A stretch of DNA of 60,000 nt, taken from positions 26,873,080-26,933,079 of the forward strand of contig NC_088302.1 in assembly GCF_032854445.1 (NCBI RefSeq), read 5' to 3'. Shown here one piece after another: positions 49,314 to 60,000 of this stretch. The stretch is from Liolophura sinensis. Taxonomy: Eukaryota > Mollusca > Polyplacophora > Chitonida > Chitonidae. The notes beneath the pieces are model-generated. The model had not been told where the DNA came from and did not search any database. It was given only the letters and a program-made list of their open reading frames with translations. The position numbers were made by a program, and so were the translations under genes. Positions within the stretch are counted from its first letter, which is position 1. Each line of letters begins with the position of its first letter.

Positions 49314-51205
49314 TGGGTATCCAAGAAAAGCAAGATCCAGGTGGCAATCAGTTTAAAAGACTGGCAAAATGCTTAAGGACTCCAGACGTGTGTATACCCC
49401 TTTAAGGTTAATGAAATGAGCAAGTAAAATTTTACCAACAAGTAATGGTACGTGCATATCCCTAAGTCCGAGACCACCAAGCCGCGTTGTGCTAGTAGCC
49501 ATAACCGGCATGGACAGATAAACACCGAGACAATCAAGCCGCGGTGTGCTAGTAGCTATAACCGGCATGGACAGATAACACCGAGGCTTTAAGTCCGAGA
49601 TCATCAAGCCGCGGTGTGCTAGTAGGTCTAACCGGCATGGACAGATAAACACCGACACCATTAAGACGCGGTGTGCGGGTAGCTAGAACCGGCATGGACA
49701 GATAAACACGGAGGTCATCAGTCCAAGACCATCAAGCCGTGGTGTGCTTGTAACTAAGGACAGCACTAAGCGAAGGCAATAACCTTCTTACTGTTAAACC
49801 GGAATTGTGCTCTTGGGTATCACCTAGTTTCAATTGCTCTTATTAAAGAAGAATAATATTGGTTTATTCTGGACGCACAGAAAGAAGGAAACAGTCGTCG
49901 TCCAGTATTTGCACGTCTTTTGAAAGAGAACAAATAGTGGAACCTTAATCTGTATGTTGTCACTGTATTCCTTTGGGCTGGTGTGGATATGCGATCTCAC
50001 CGAGTATTTCTATCTGTTTCGACTGGTTTTGGAGAGTTTAGGGACAAAATATACGGTTTAAAATCTAACCTTGATATGGTAATCGAATTTAAGTTATGTT
50101 AGCTAACTTGAATCTGTTAATTACAGCTACAATACTGGTACTGACCTGGAGCAGGTGACTGGAGGTATGGTATGAGGCAGCTGGTCACGCTATCCTCCCG
50201 GAAGTAGGGTCTGTTCTCGGGAAGCATGGCGCAGATACAAAGGGTTACTAGGTTTGATACCAGCGTGAAGTTGTTCTCCTGAAACACAGTACATCATACC
50301 TGAATGGAGTCCACGATTGTATAAACATCTGTATATATTTTATTTCATTCCCTGAGCTCAATTCATTTTCCTTGTTAATTGTTATCGTTCATTTTCTAAC
50401 TGTACAATACTTCTGCGTATTTCAACTATTGTGTATGTATGTATGTATGTATGTGTCTGTGTTGAAACCATTACATTACATGTAGGTAATGTAAATGCAT
50501 TGACTTTTCGAAGACATATGCCAAAAGTATTACCTTTATATACTGAATTCTGCTCGTCATTTCTTGTAACTCGACGGCCAAGTACCCGATGTAGTCCGTC
50601 TTTGCGAGAGCCCTGGCAAAGTCCTCACTCATGTCTGCGCATGTCCACAGCAAGCTTCTGATGGTGAACATGAGGGGTATTGTTCCCTCTGCTGTCAGGT
50701 TGTTGAAGGTGTGTTCCTTACAGGACCGAGCTCCAATATGGCCCAGTAAGTAAGTGTAATATCCAACCATGTAACGCGGTAGCTTCAGATTTGTCAGATA
50801 GCATCCCATAAGTTTTCTCTGCTCTGGTTCAGCGAAGTAATCCAATGGCCGACCGATGAGCTGCTCCAAAAAGTTGTCAATCTCTCCGAAAGCCTTTGGC
50901 TCGCGCACCTGTCTAAGGAGTTCCCCACAGACGTAAAAGTTGTAAAGAACCACAGACATGTTGGGAAAACGCTTTCGAAGCTCCTTCACTTCGTCATTTT
51001 CTACACGCCATGAGTCCTTAGCCAGGTCCACAATCTTACACAGCCGGAACTGTGGTCTCATACCCGAGATTTTCCTGTTCGGTTTATGGACGGCTCCTCC
51101 GAGTTGCTTGACGATGGCTCGGAAGCTGTCCTTCCAGCGTTGGCGGGGATTCATCCTGTGTCTGTACTGAACCTCCTCGTCACCATCATTTTTCATGTCC
51201 TCCAT
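46297..51205 (-). CDS. Armadillo-repeat and TIR-domain protein, seven exons (3' end not found)
   Basis: Exons (minus strand): 51205-50534, 50278-50146, 49116-48776, 48047-47942, 47699-47587, 46976-46775 and 46481-46297, all with AG/GT borders and compatible phases (0,1,0,1,0,1,0). They total 1752 nt, 584 codons, with no internal stop. Exon 1 starts MEDMKNDGDEEVQYRHRMNP. Helical repeats follow, with armadillo-like text in exons 3-4 (LLNEAIGKNGDIAQGFSVSE, GPLEEQKPAIKLVWQLAFLG, HLATGTLWVLEKG). The TIR domain begins SEYVMMSYSWDNQKIAL and runs through AGYNVWMDVDNLTGSALGAM, VVLICISESYKESLACRT, EAEYAFKLGKDVVPLQL and GYRPDGWLGILAGTKHYFEF. The conserved TIR Glu (C-x2-E-x3-A) is kept, its codon split by the last intron. 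The ARM-TIR order resembles SARM-type NADase/immune adaptors (family knowledge). The final exon and stop are not identified. Confidence 0.85.
49218..49312. repeat. (TTTA)n microsatellite in intron
   Basis: About 24 perfect TTTA units in the intron between exons 2 and 3 of the ARM-TIR gene. Confidence 0.97.
49464..49750. repeat. Minisatellite with alternating 57- and 70-bp units
   Basis: Five units anchored on CAAGCCGCGGTGTGCTAGTAG, starting at about 49481, 49538, 49608, 49665 and 49736, so the spacing is 57, 70, 57, 71. The longer units carry an extra AAGTCCGAGA-type insert. Each unit contains ACCGGCATGGACAGATAA. In an intron of the ARM-TIR gene. Confidence 0.88.
50431..50455. repeat. Short (TATG)n microsatellite
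   Basis: TGTATGTATGTATGTATG in the first intron of the ARM-TIR gene. Confidence 0.9.
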
Positions 51206-52499
51206 CGTCTTTCACACAGCAAGAAACCTACACAGCAAAACAATGGGTACAGATGTTATCACTGTCCAGTCGTTGTAGTAAATGGGGATCTGCATTGTGA
51301 TCAACCACACTGACGTCGCTGTTATTGTGGGCATATCTATAGCGTACATGGTATTTAACAACATAGATGGGTGTAACCGTCTTACGAGTGCAACCGTCTA
51401 TCTTGTAGACAGCTTTAATACAGACCAACATGTCATGTGTAACATCACAGATGGCGCCTCTTGTAGTATAAGATCCTTACATATTAAAGGGAAAGACGTA
51501 ATCGTCCGTTACTTTTGAATCACTATCTGTTCATTTAAGGTCTGTAACGCTCGCCATTTTCGAACTGTATCTAATACCGCTTAACCTGGGGCTAGGGGCC
51601 GTAAAGGCAGCCATGCTCATTACTGCTCATGTGCATGATGCCTCTATGAACAGTTGCAATCAAAGCGCGACTGAAATACCTTGTTTAATTATTATTTGAC
51701 CTGGAACTCATTCATGGACTACGAATTTGAACTTTGATATGGAATTCATGCCTGGAATATCCTCTGTCTGCCCGGCATCATTGAAAACTGATGACCGCTT
51801 CTCTCTTGTGTGTTAGTGGCTTTATTTCCTATTTGTATAATTTCTTACATACCTTTGCCTTTAGGAGTTAGTGTTAAATGTTGTTTTGGAAATGGATCTA
51901 GCGATTATCGACTTGGAACGCCCTTTACGGACTACGAATGGTATACGAATGTCCGACATGGCGCTTATATTCGATATATTCTGCATTTGAAGTGCTATGA
52001 CGACTATCCTACGTTTTGTGTCATCATATAGCAAAAGCTACTACTGGTATATTAGTTTTTAGCCCATACATTCTTCTAAATGGTCTCAGTAGAGCTGTTA
52101 CAGATGCTTCATGTACTATAGAAATAGATAGATATATTCTATAGAGAATTCAAATGTCTCAAAGGGCTATACCTAAGATTCGTGGCAACAAAGCGATCAG
52201 AGCAAACCAAATCTAATTTTTGCTGTTATACAGAATAGCCAATATAATAGCCTTTTTTCTATATACATCTATATACACATACTCTGCCAGATTTCTTGAT
52301 GTGGATCAACGGAGAGAAAAAAACATCGATTGAACATGTTGGGCATTCACATTGCTTATACATAAAGATTGGGCAGATTTGCAAGCAGAGAAAATAATTT
52401 AGCCAAGCAAGAGTAAGTATCTCAAACTCGGATAGCCCTTTTTTGAAGAATAACAATAGATCTCAAATGGGTAGAGAAAGTATTTCCCCAAACAATATT
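51206..52499. other. Region upstream of the ARM-TIR gene, no gene seen
   Basis: Presumably contains its promoter, but no element can be assigned. A phrase GCGATTATCGACTTGGAACG near 51900 recurs near 53182 (GCGATTATTGACCTGGAACG), so a dispersed repeat overlaps this interval. Confidence 0.4.
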
Positions 52500-53139
52500 A
52501 CCATCTAACAAATAAAGATACACGCATACATAAGTTAGCATAAACATAGTTTTCAGACTAACAGATTGTTTTATATGCGACAGCAAACCAATATTACGCG
52601 ACAGCTTGTTTGATAAGGCATTGATATGGTCTATCCGGTTTAACCTATGACTACTCCAAGGAATTTCAGACTGCTTACTTGTTCAGTTTCAATCTTATTT
52701 ATAGTAAGGTTTGGTAAACTGATATTTCTGTTATTTTGGAGTGCTTTTGAACATAAATTTGGTTTAATTACATTAAGAGAGCCAAATAAACAGTTTGTTA
52801 AGTTCCTCGGTAGATGTCGTTTTAAGTCTGATGGGATCATCGTTAGATAGCATAACGCTTGTGTCATCAGAAAACAAACACACATGCAACAACTCGGCAA
52901 CATTCTAAAGTGATTGGTGTATAAGACGAACAGAAATGGCCCTAAGTATTGATCCCTGGGGAACGCCACATGAAATGTGTTTGAGAAAAAGATTTTGTAT
53001 CATTGTACTGGACACACTGCCTCCTCCCAGTCAAATAATGTTCAAACCAATCACTGGCAATGCTCCTATATCCATTATGCTCTAGGTTTCTGCACAAGAC
53101 CTCGTGGTTGAGCGTGTTAAATACATGTACTTTATACAC

Positions 53140-53790
53140 TATCTTAGTTATTTGTGTTTTACGACGGTTTGGGAATTGACCTTGCGATTATTGACCTGGA
53201 ACGTCCTTAATGGTTGACGGTCGACACAATAAAAAACAAATGTTTTGCAACAGATAATAAACGTGTTTAACAAATTAATACCTATCAGTAAATATCAGAC
53301 CCGTATCTAAACTAATTAGAGCGTTAAAATGTGTCCGAGTTTCAAAGGTTATAATTTGATCCTTTTGTACATTTTAGGAAATTCATAAACTATTTGAACG
53401 GTAACACGAGCACACACTATAATAACTGCTTACTTTTAATATGTTTAAGGTGTGTTTATTTTCTAAATACCCGCGTTTGTTTCATAAATATATTGATTTA
53501 TTTGCAGTATTTTATAAATGCACATATATATTGTATAAATGCAATAATCTATGTAATAAATTGAATGGGTTTATTGCTTAAACGGAATGATTTAAAGTTT
53601 TCGATGTATATAATCAACATTATAAAGCGGTCTTGTTATCAGTTGTTGGATAAACATGTTTAACTGTTTAAGTATTACACATGTTACGATTAAACACTAA
53701 GCACGTATATTATCTGTTGCAAAGAGATGTTTAAATGTTAAACACTTGTTTTTCAGTGTATACAAATATCTGTTTCGACGCATAGATTAG
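53140..53790. mobile_element. Inverted-repeat insert within the LINE remnant
   Basis: About 650 bp of AT-rich DNA separates two adjacent RT segments. Inside it, TTTGCAACAGATAATAAACG (near 53244) and the complement of TATATTATCTGTTGCAAA (near 53704) form arms that match at about 24 of 26 positions. Ends and target duplication are not resolved. Confidence 0.5.
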
Positions 53791-53955
53791 AAAGGTGCAG
53801 AAAGTACGCTATACTGAATTGTTTGTCCTCCTTAACTTTCACTAATTCGTCTACCAGTTATAATACAGCTAATGAAGTCGAATGATTGTCGAAAACCAAA
53901 TTGAGAAGAACTGATTATCGTTTTCGCCCATAAAGCTAAGGAATCGAGTTGATAC

Positions 53956-54078
53956 TGCTTTTTCAAGAATTTTGCTGAAACACGGAAGAATGGAAATGGA
54001 CCGATAGTTTTCAATTTGCTTTTTCAAGAATTTTGCTGAAACACGGAAGAATGGAAATGGACCGATAGTTTTCAATTT
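53956..54078. repeat. 61-bp tandem duplication
   Basis: Two near-identical copies of TGCTTTTTCAAGAATTTTGC...GATAGTTTTCAATT. Confidence 0.92.
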
Positions 54079-54320
54079 GAGATACATCTCCAGATTTAAA
54101 TATCGGCGTTACCTTTGCATATTTTAATTCAGTTGGTACAGCTCAAGTATCCAGTGACAAGTTAACAAACTTGGCCAACCAGTCGAGCTATGCCGCCAGC
54201 AGTGGAGTTAGCAGTCGACATTTTAATATCGCCCAACCATGCCACTGCATTTTTCAAAGCACGTATTATGTTGATTATTTCGGTTGAAGAAGTTGGACGA
54301 AAGAAAAAGGTATCTGATTA

Positions 54321-57300
54321 CGCATTGTCCAGATAATCGACCTAGCCGCTGCGGGGCGGTAGTAATTTCGATGTTAGGTCGCTGTCAAGTGAGCTGAAAT
54401 ACTCATTTTCATCTTTGTTTCATTCTGCTATTTTGACAATGCCGATACTGAGCCATAATGCTCTACAAATGAGCGTTAATTTGCCTTCTAGATGGGTGTT
54501 ACTTTTGGCAGTCTTAATTTATGTTGAGAAATTACCGGGAATAAATGACTAATTAACTAAGTGTGATAAGACTCATGACAATTCCGATTTGCGTGAAGAG
54601 GCTGAAGATGAAATCCTGGACTATGTTTTCTTAGACCAGCAATTAGATTTAATGTTCAAACCCCGAACAAAGCTGTAAATTGAAATAAGTAGCTGCTGGT
54701 AAAGAGAATTAGAGTTTAAAACTGCTTTTGGACTTGGTAAGTTATCATCTAGTTTAGTAGCAATGTTAGCTCATTTATTGAAACCTTCTGCGATAGTTTT
54801 CGCACTTCTTGATACATTAGCATTCATGACAAATGAGTCAGGCAGCTCTTTAAACCTGGATTTATTTTGTATTTCATTAAATACTTCCCATGTATTTTTG
54901 AGGCTGTTATGTGCTATGAACTTTTGTTCATAAACCCTTCTCTTACCAAGACTGCGAGTGTGGTTTGGTTTATTTCTGTAGCGTTTATATTAGTAGTATG
55001 TAGTATTAGTATCCTCCTGGGTTTATTGGTGAAAATATAGTCGATACAGATGGCTGAAACAAAACAAAAGTTTAACATCTGGTACACCTCAAATAACAGA
55101 AAACTCACCTTTGGTCTTGTCTTATTTGTCAACTCCACCCGCAAAGGATTGTGAGAGGACTAAGTGGTCCGTCTAGAGTTTAAACGGGTTTCCTCAGGCA
55201 ACAAGTTTCTATGCCTAGTAGTTACTGATTATTATATAATAACGATTATATCATACTTGCACAGGGTCATACAGATTATCCCTTAACTGGGAATAACCAA
55301 TATCTACTCACGGCCAGTGAGGATTAAATGTATACATGCCTCGCGGTTTTATGTACGATCAACAATACCTATGCTAGCAGGCATCACAGGTGTTGAATGG
55401 GGCAGGACTGTTCTTGTTCAGGCTTGGTTGTTATATTTATGTGTAAATGTATTTAAATCGATTGGTAACTGCAATATAATACACGTAAGAAGACCAAAGA
55501 GAAAGTCATTACAAAATAAAAATAGCCCTATCTACTTCTAGACTTATGGAATCTTGTACTGTCAAAGCGTTACACATATCACATGGCTGAGTGCAATTTA
55601 ACAACCAACACTTATCACAGCTCATAATTTATATATCATTGTTTTCACTTAAGGCCAAAACGCTAACCTGACAACCTGTGTTCTTGTGTTGTTCCTCCAA
55701 CTATACTTACATAAAATCAAGGAGTCTTTCTATATTTGAAAACCGAAAGCTGGTTTAGATTTGGGATTATATGAAGTTGGGATAACTTCATATTTGTATC
55801 AACATTGGAACTAGTCTGTACATCAAACACCAGACTGGTTTTAACAGTTTAACGTCGAACTTGTGCCTGTATTAAAGCTGGTTAGGATATTAGTTATATC
55901 ATGCATCAGTGGACAATTTAAACAATCACTTCTCACTTTAAACAGAACTCTCTTCATACCTAAGGTGTATGTGTTTTAGAAATCAACTCGTCCAGCTATG
56001 CAGTAGTCATTTTATCTTATTCAAAAGCTGACAATAAAATATTCAATCGTGTATACATATTCAGGTCTGTTCCTATATCAGAACATTCTTTGTGCTAGAA
56101 AAACATGCATTGTTTCGTACAACAGTTCTACATGGCTCTACATGGAATCGCCCCAAACATAACACAAATTTCGGGGAAACATATAAAAAAAAAAACGGCT
56201 GCTTTGGGTTTTGTTGGCGGATCAGTTTTGATAAAAGCCACATTTGACGACATAATTAAGACGTACAACATGAGTGCCGAGGTTTTTCATGGGCAGAGGT
56301 TACATCGCACGGTATTGCAAAGTAGAAAATTTAAGATATCAAAATCCAGTAACAACCAGTTCGATTTTGCCGACATTAAACATCTGAGAAATAAAATTAC
56401 AGTTTGTTGACTTATTTGAACAAATTTGACAGTCGATTAAGGTTAGCAGTAAATCCTGACCAATTAAACAAAGATGTTGCAGCATTAAATATTCCGTGAG
56501 GTGTATGTTATATGGCTGGAGTGAAAGACAGAGGTGCCATAATATATCGTGCCCCTTTGGTGACCAAAATAAAATCATACTCATCGTTGATCGTTCGGTT
56601 ATACCCGGAACAATGCGGCAGAGAGTCAGCCCAAAAGACATACAATAGCAAATTTTAAAATCCCAGTACCATTCTGTAAATTTCAGAATCAGAAATATAA
56701 AACTTTGTCGACGCGCCCATGGCAGTTATATGGCCATACAGGAGAGATGGTTGCTTAGTACTACTAATGCACTCTCGGTCCAAACAAAATTTGGTTCAGT
56801 AAAGGCACTGTTTTTAATTTACTGATTGAAGATCGAACTTAACCATAAAATCAGTTTTGCTAAAATTTTCACGTATGTATTGCTGTGTGCTGTCAAAGTT
56901 TCATTTTTGTTAACGTTTATTTTCACATATAAAACAGACTCATAAAGTGATTTGTAATGTTCAAGCAAGTTTAAAATCCATATTTTGTGGAGGTCGTAAG
57001 GCATCCTTCATAGTGAACTAACAAAGTCACTGTGGAGAACAGGTATCATTTTGTAAATGATTTAGAACATTTTTAAGTGAGTGGTTCTCTTTTTTTTTGT
57101 TTTCTTTGAAAACATACTTCAGAGTGAGTAAAGACATAGGCTAGCTTGTATTAGGTAACTGTTATCATGAATTAGAATCGATAACTGTTAAGATATGTTA
57201 ATATGTAAAATATGGCAATTAATATCGAAATCATAAGTGAATCCTGTTTGGGAGCACATGTTATCCTCTGTCTAGCTTTTCGTGCTGCATGTATGTGTTG

Positions 57301-58950
57301 TATGTACAGGCATTATAAGACTTAAAGTTACGTTGATGGAATGGGTATTTGTTTGATTGTTTTTTTTTTTAAATTCGAATTTTTCAAAAAGTTACATTTG
57401 TGGTGCAGTGATTTCTCCGACTCTTTAGCGTCTACAAGGGTAAAAAGAAAAGGAAAAGAAAAATTTCATTGTGATTGGAGCAGGCTACCATTTTTCGATT
57501 TTATGACATACACATCGCTAGTATAGATATAGTCTCGCTTCAGGGCATGTTTGGAGCTTGCTTACCATATAACAGAAAAAGTGGACTAAAACAGAACTGA
57601 GATAAGAAGTGGCCTTCGGCAACTGTCAGTCATATTTCGCTGCTTGAGTTGCACAGTTTTCCCAAACAGTTTCACTTTATGCGAGTAAATTTATGAGAAT
57701 ACAGGACATGATGCAGGGCAACATAGCGAGACTACTTCGTTGCCTCGATATCTCGCATTTTATTGGAAAGGTCCAATACAACGTAAATGATAAACATTTT
57801 ACATACGTTTTTTTCACATTACTGTTAGCCTTGTTCAATAATTTCTATGTAAAAATCACGTTTCTTTTTACATTAAAAGAAGAGACAACAAATAATATAA
57901 TATGAGTTATTCAAGAACAGGCGCGGAAACATACCTAAACGGCCACAGCTATTTTCTTATCATGTGCTCAGTCATTGGGGGTGGAAACACATCTAAACGC
58001 CCCCAGTTATTTTCTTCCCATGCGCTCCGTAATTGGCAACTCAATAAATCAATCTTTAATATGGAGTTTTTAGAATGCGCCATGTTAAAGCAACCAGAAA
58101 CACGATGTCACGTGACTGATAACGCCTGATAAATGAAAACTGATATCATGGCGGCGTTTTTGTTTTTCTCTAAGTTTTTGTTTACTTTGAAGTGCGATAT
58201 CTCAGTTATATACACAAAGACAAAAAGTTACGCTTCTTAAATTTCTTGTGGGAGACTTTATCGATGCATATATACATTTAGTCTGGTGTTGTCGTTTCTT
58301 TTACTGATAATACGTCACTGTACATATACAATTTCTCTGTCTAATCTCCTGAAAAATCCGTTTTATCGATTAAGAATTGTGGACACATCTGTTACCTTTA
58401 ATTGGGAACAGTTATGAACACATGCGTATAAGATATCAGAATCTCAACTTGTACTACAAGCTTTATATTGGCTACTCCATAAAATAAACTTCCATGTCAT
58501 TATTTATAATAACACAAAGGCCAGATACGGAAATAATTTGAGAATAAATGTAGCCAGCATATATGGTATTAGTTTCAAGCATAAACAGTCAAGACGTACT
58601 CAGAAAGCAGAATTCATTACCGACTGTCAGCTCAGAAAGCTCAGGACAAGTGACTTGTTGTCCAAATAACTTAATTTTTATAGCTACTGCAGATAATGTA
58701 CAGACCATATAGAATGGCCATCTTTAATACTAATATGGGCGACTAACACTCTTATCATACTCCTTACCGCGCACGTGCCGCTCTCTGTAATCGCTTTACA
58801 CCACTTCCGCCATTATACAAACTTGGCTTTGCGAGCGTGTTTGATACACGTAGGCTTGTTTAAACTTAGCCTCAACTACTGATGTCCGTGGTCCTGTGAT
58901 CAGCAATCACCAATAATATTGGTAATATTACTTAAGATGTTCCTTACAAT
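54321..58950. other. AT-rich interval without recognisable gene
   Basis: No frame longer than about 100 codons and none with a domain I recognise. The plus ORF 56105-56410 is the longest; it has no flanking splice or homolog signal that I can see. Confidence 0.45.
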
Positions 58951-59240
58951 CATGTTAGGGACCTCCACTGAGTGCGAGCTCAGCGCAATGATCCCGAAGC
59001 CTCTCACCAATGCCGTCGCTGTGAGTTCAAGTCCAGCTCATGCTGGCTTCCTCTCCGGCCGTATTTGGTAAGGTTTGTCAGTAACGTTAATATGATGGTC
59101 GTGGGTTCCCGCCGGGCTCTGCCCAGTTTCCTCCCACCATAATGCTGGCTGCCGTCGCATATGTAAAATATTTTTGAGTACGGTGTAAAACATGTACCAA
59201 TGAAATAAATATATGAGTAAGTAAATAAATAAATAAACAG
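58951..59240 (+). mobile_element. tRNA-derived SINE, near full length, diverged head
   Basis: GAGTTCAAGTCCAGCTCATG (B-box), GCTTCCTCTCCGGCCGTAT, TTTCCTCCCACCATAATGCT, ATTTTTGAGTACGGTG and a (AAAT)n tail. Same family as 25978; its middle is more complete. Confidence 0.82.
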
Positions 59241-60000
59241 AATCAGCTCGGCATAAGAGATTGTATATGTATCGATGTTAAGTAAACGTAGAGCCTAGCA
59301 CATGCGCTGTAAGGAGTGTTACCTGACTTTTAAGTTCAGTTTGTCGAACAAAGCCATATAAGCTTTATCTAATCGAGCAAATAGGTGCTAATATTAATAC
59401 CTGTAGGAGTAAATAGCTCTGAAGTTCATTTTAAGATATCTAAAATAAATTTCGTGCTGCACATATCACACAAAAAAGCATTTCAGCATTCTATATGTGT
59501 CGAAATAAATTCAACATGTCTTAAAAGACGTTAAATTGACACATCTGGAATTCTTTTTGTGATATGTGCCCAACATTTGTCTAATTATGTTAACAGAATG
59601 CATGATCTCTAAATGCATCACCACGTGGAATGTCGGGATAAGTATCGTTGTCTTTAACACGGCCCTGCCCGTCACTGAGGAGGACCACTTCTTGCGGACA
59701 ATTATCCGGTGCGTACAGGCGCTCTGCCTAAACAGCGGTCAAAGCCTTGCTGACAACATTTGCTACACTGCGATGTGCCATCAATGGCTTGCGATGCGCA
59801 CGAGTAGATCTGTGCTTATTCTACCTCCGCTTAGGGAGCAGTTACTGCAATTTGTACATTTTAATGCAATTTCTAATGTAGGTATCTGTAATACATGGTC
59901 CACAAATGAACAAAAGGTCCCTATTTATAATAATTTCAAGACATTTTGAAAATGAATTCAAAATATCTGAATGAGGCCGACGCGGCTTGCCCAATGCTTG
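59241..60000. other. Unassigned end of window
   Basis: A 127-codon plus frame (59566-59949) is somewhat Cys-rich (CVQALCLNSGQSLADNICYT) and unusually GC-balanced for its surroundings. I recognise no domain and no splice context, so it is noted but not called as a gene. Confidence 0.3.

Larger units (their letters stand above)
52500..54320 (-). mobile_element. Non-LTR retrotransposon (jockey/CR1-like) reverse transcriptase remnant
   Basis: Minus-strand RT blocks in order: IIRALKNAVAWLGDIKM (about 54280), PTELKYAKVTPIFKSGD (about 54120), ENYRSISILPCFSKILEKAV (about 54060), QFGFRQ, LVDELVKVKED (about 53850), then after an insert FNTLNHEVLCRNLEHNGYRS (about 53120), WFEHYLTGRRQCVQYNDTKS, a degraded YADD-box zone (LMTQALCYL, about 52870), and SSLKFLGVVIG (about 52650) with a thumb-like tail to 52500. 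Frames change often. A 61-bp tandem duplication (53956-54078) repeats the ISILPCFSKILEKA codons. Confidence 0.75.

Noticed and set aside
49138-49356. ORF with LFIY repeats
   Set aside because: Translation of the TTTA microsatellite.
59566-59949. Possible host exon of 127 codons
   Set aside because: No domain, no splice partners and no homolog seen in the window.

Overview
The window is nuclear DNA of an invertebrate animal, most likely a marine mollusc (inference). The basis is: (i) a host gene on the minus strand (46297-51205) with GT-AG introns, coding for armadillo-type repeats followed by a TIR domain; (ii) at least four copies of one tRNA-derived SINE with a conserved tail (TTGAGTACGGCGTAAAACAC, then AAATAAATAAAT); (iii) dense nested transposons and no prokaryotic gene organisation.

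Positions 1-24678 and 32345-39488 are three copies of one family of Polinton/Maverick (adintovirus-like) DNA element. They carry a B-family polymerase with an HNH/endonuclease-VII-like insertion, a retrovirus-type integrase, an A32-like packaging ATPase, a putative double-jelly-roll capsid protein, and about a dozen small unassigned genes. The outer element (A) enters from the left edge of the window. Its polB gene is split by a second, 13.5-kb element (B, 7932-21388), with a 6-bp target duplication (TCGTAG/TCGTGG) at the join. The second half of A runs from 21389 to about 24678. Element C (32345-39488, 7.1 kb) is a separate insertion with a perfect 6-bp target duplication CTGTAG. Its terminal inverted repeats are built of two tandem units. 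Pooling the copies gives this order: TIR, Cys-rich protein, polB >, < integrase, < five small genes, < ATPase, < capsid, coiled-coil/amphipathic protein >, < tiny membrane protein, < structural-type protein, two ATGA-overlapping genes >, hydrophobic-core protein >, < small protein, TIR. Every copy is decayed and no copy has a complete integrase active site. A and B share several lesions.

24679-32338 is a graveyard of other elements: a mollusc-type SINE, a decayed copia-like LTR retrotransposon (26676 to about 30800) and a Tc1-type transposase fragment. 39495-46296 holds SINE tails, a TA-flanked foldback element and a 1.5-kb satellite with two alternating unit lengths. 46297-51205 is the ARM-TIR gene: seven exons totalling 584 codons in consistent phases, with the last exon not found. 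51206-60000 has a decayed non-LTR retrotransposon (about 52500-54320, minus) interrupted by an inverted-repeat insert, one more SINE, and otherwise AT-rich sequence in which I see no gene.

Working picture: the Polinton genes form a virus-like kit (replication, integration, packaging, capsid) now present only as broken copies. The only probable working host gene is the ARM-TIR gene, likely an innate-immune or NAD-cleaving signalling protein.
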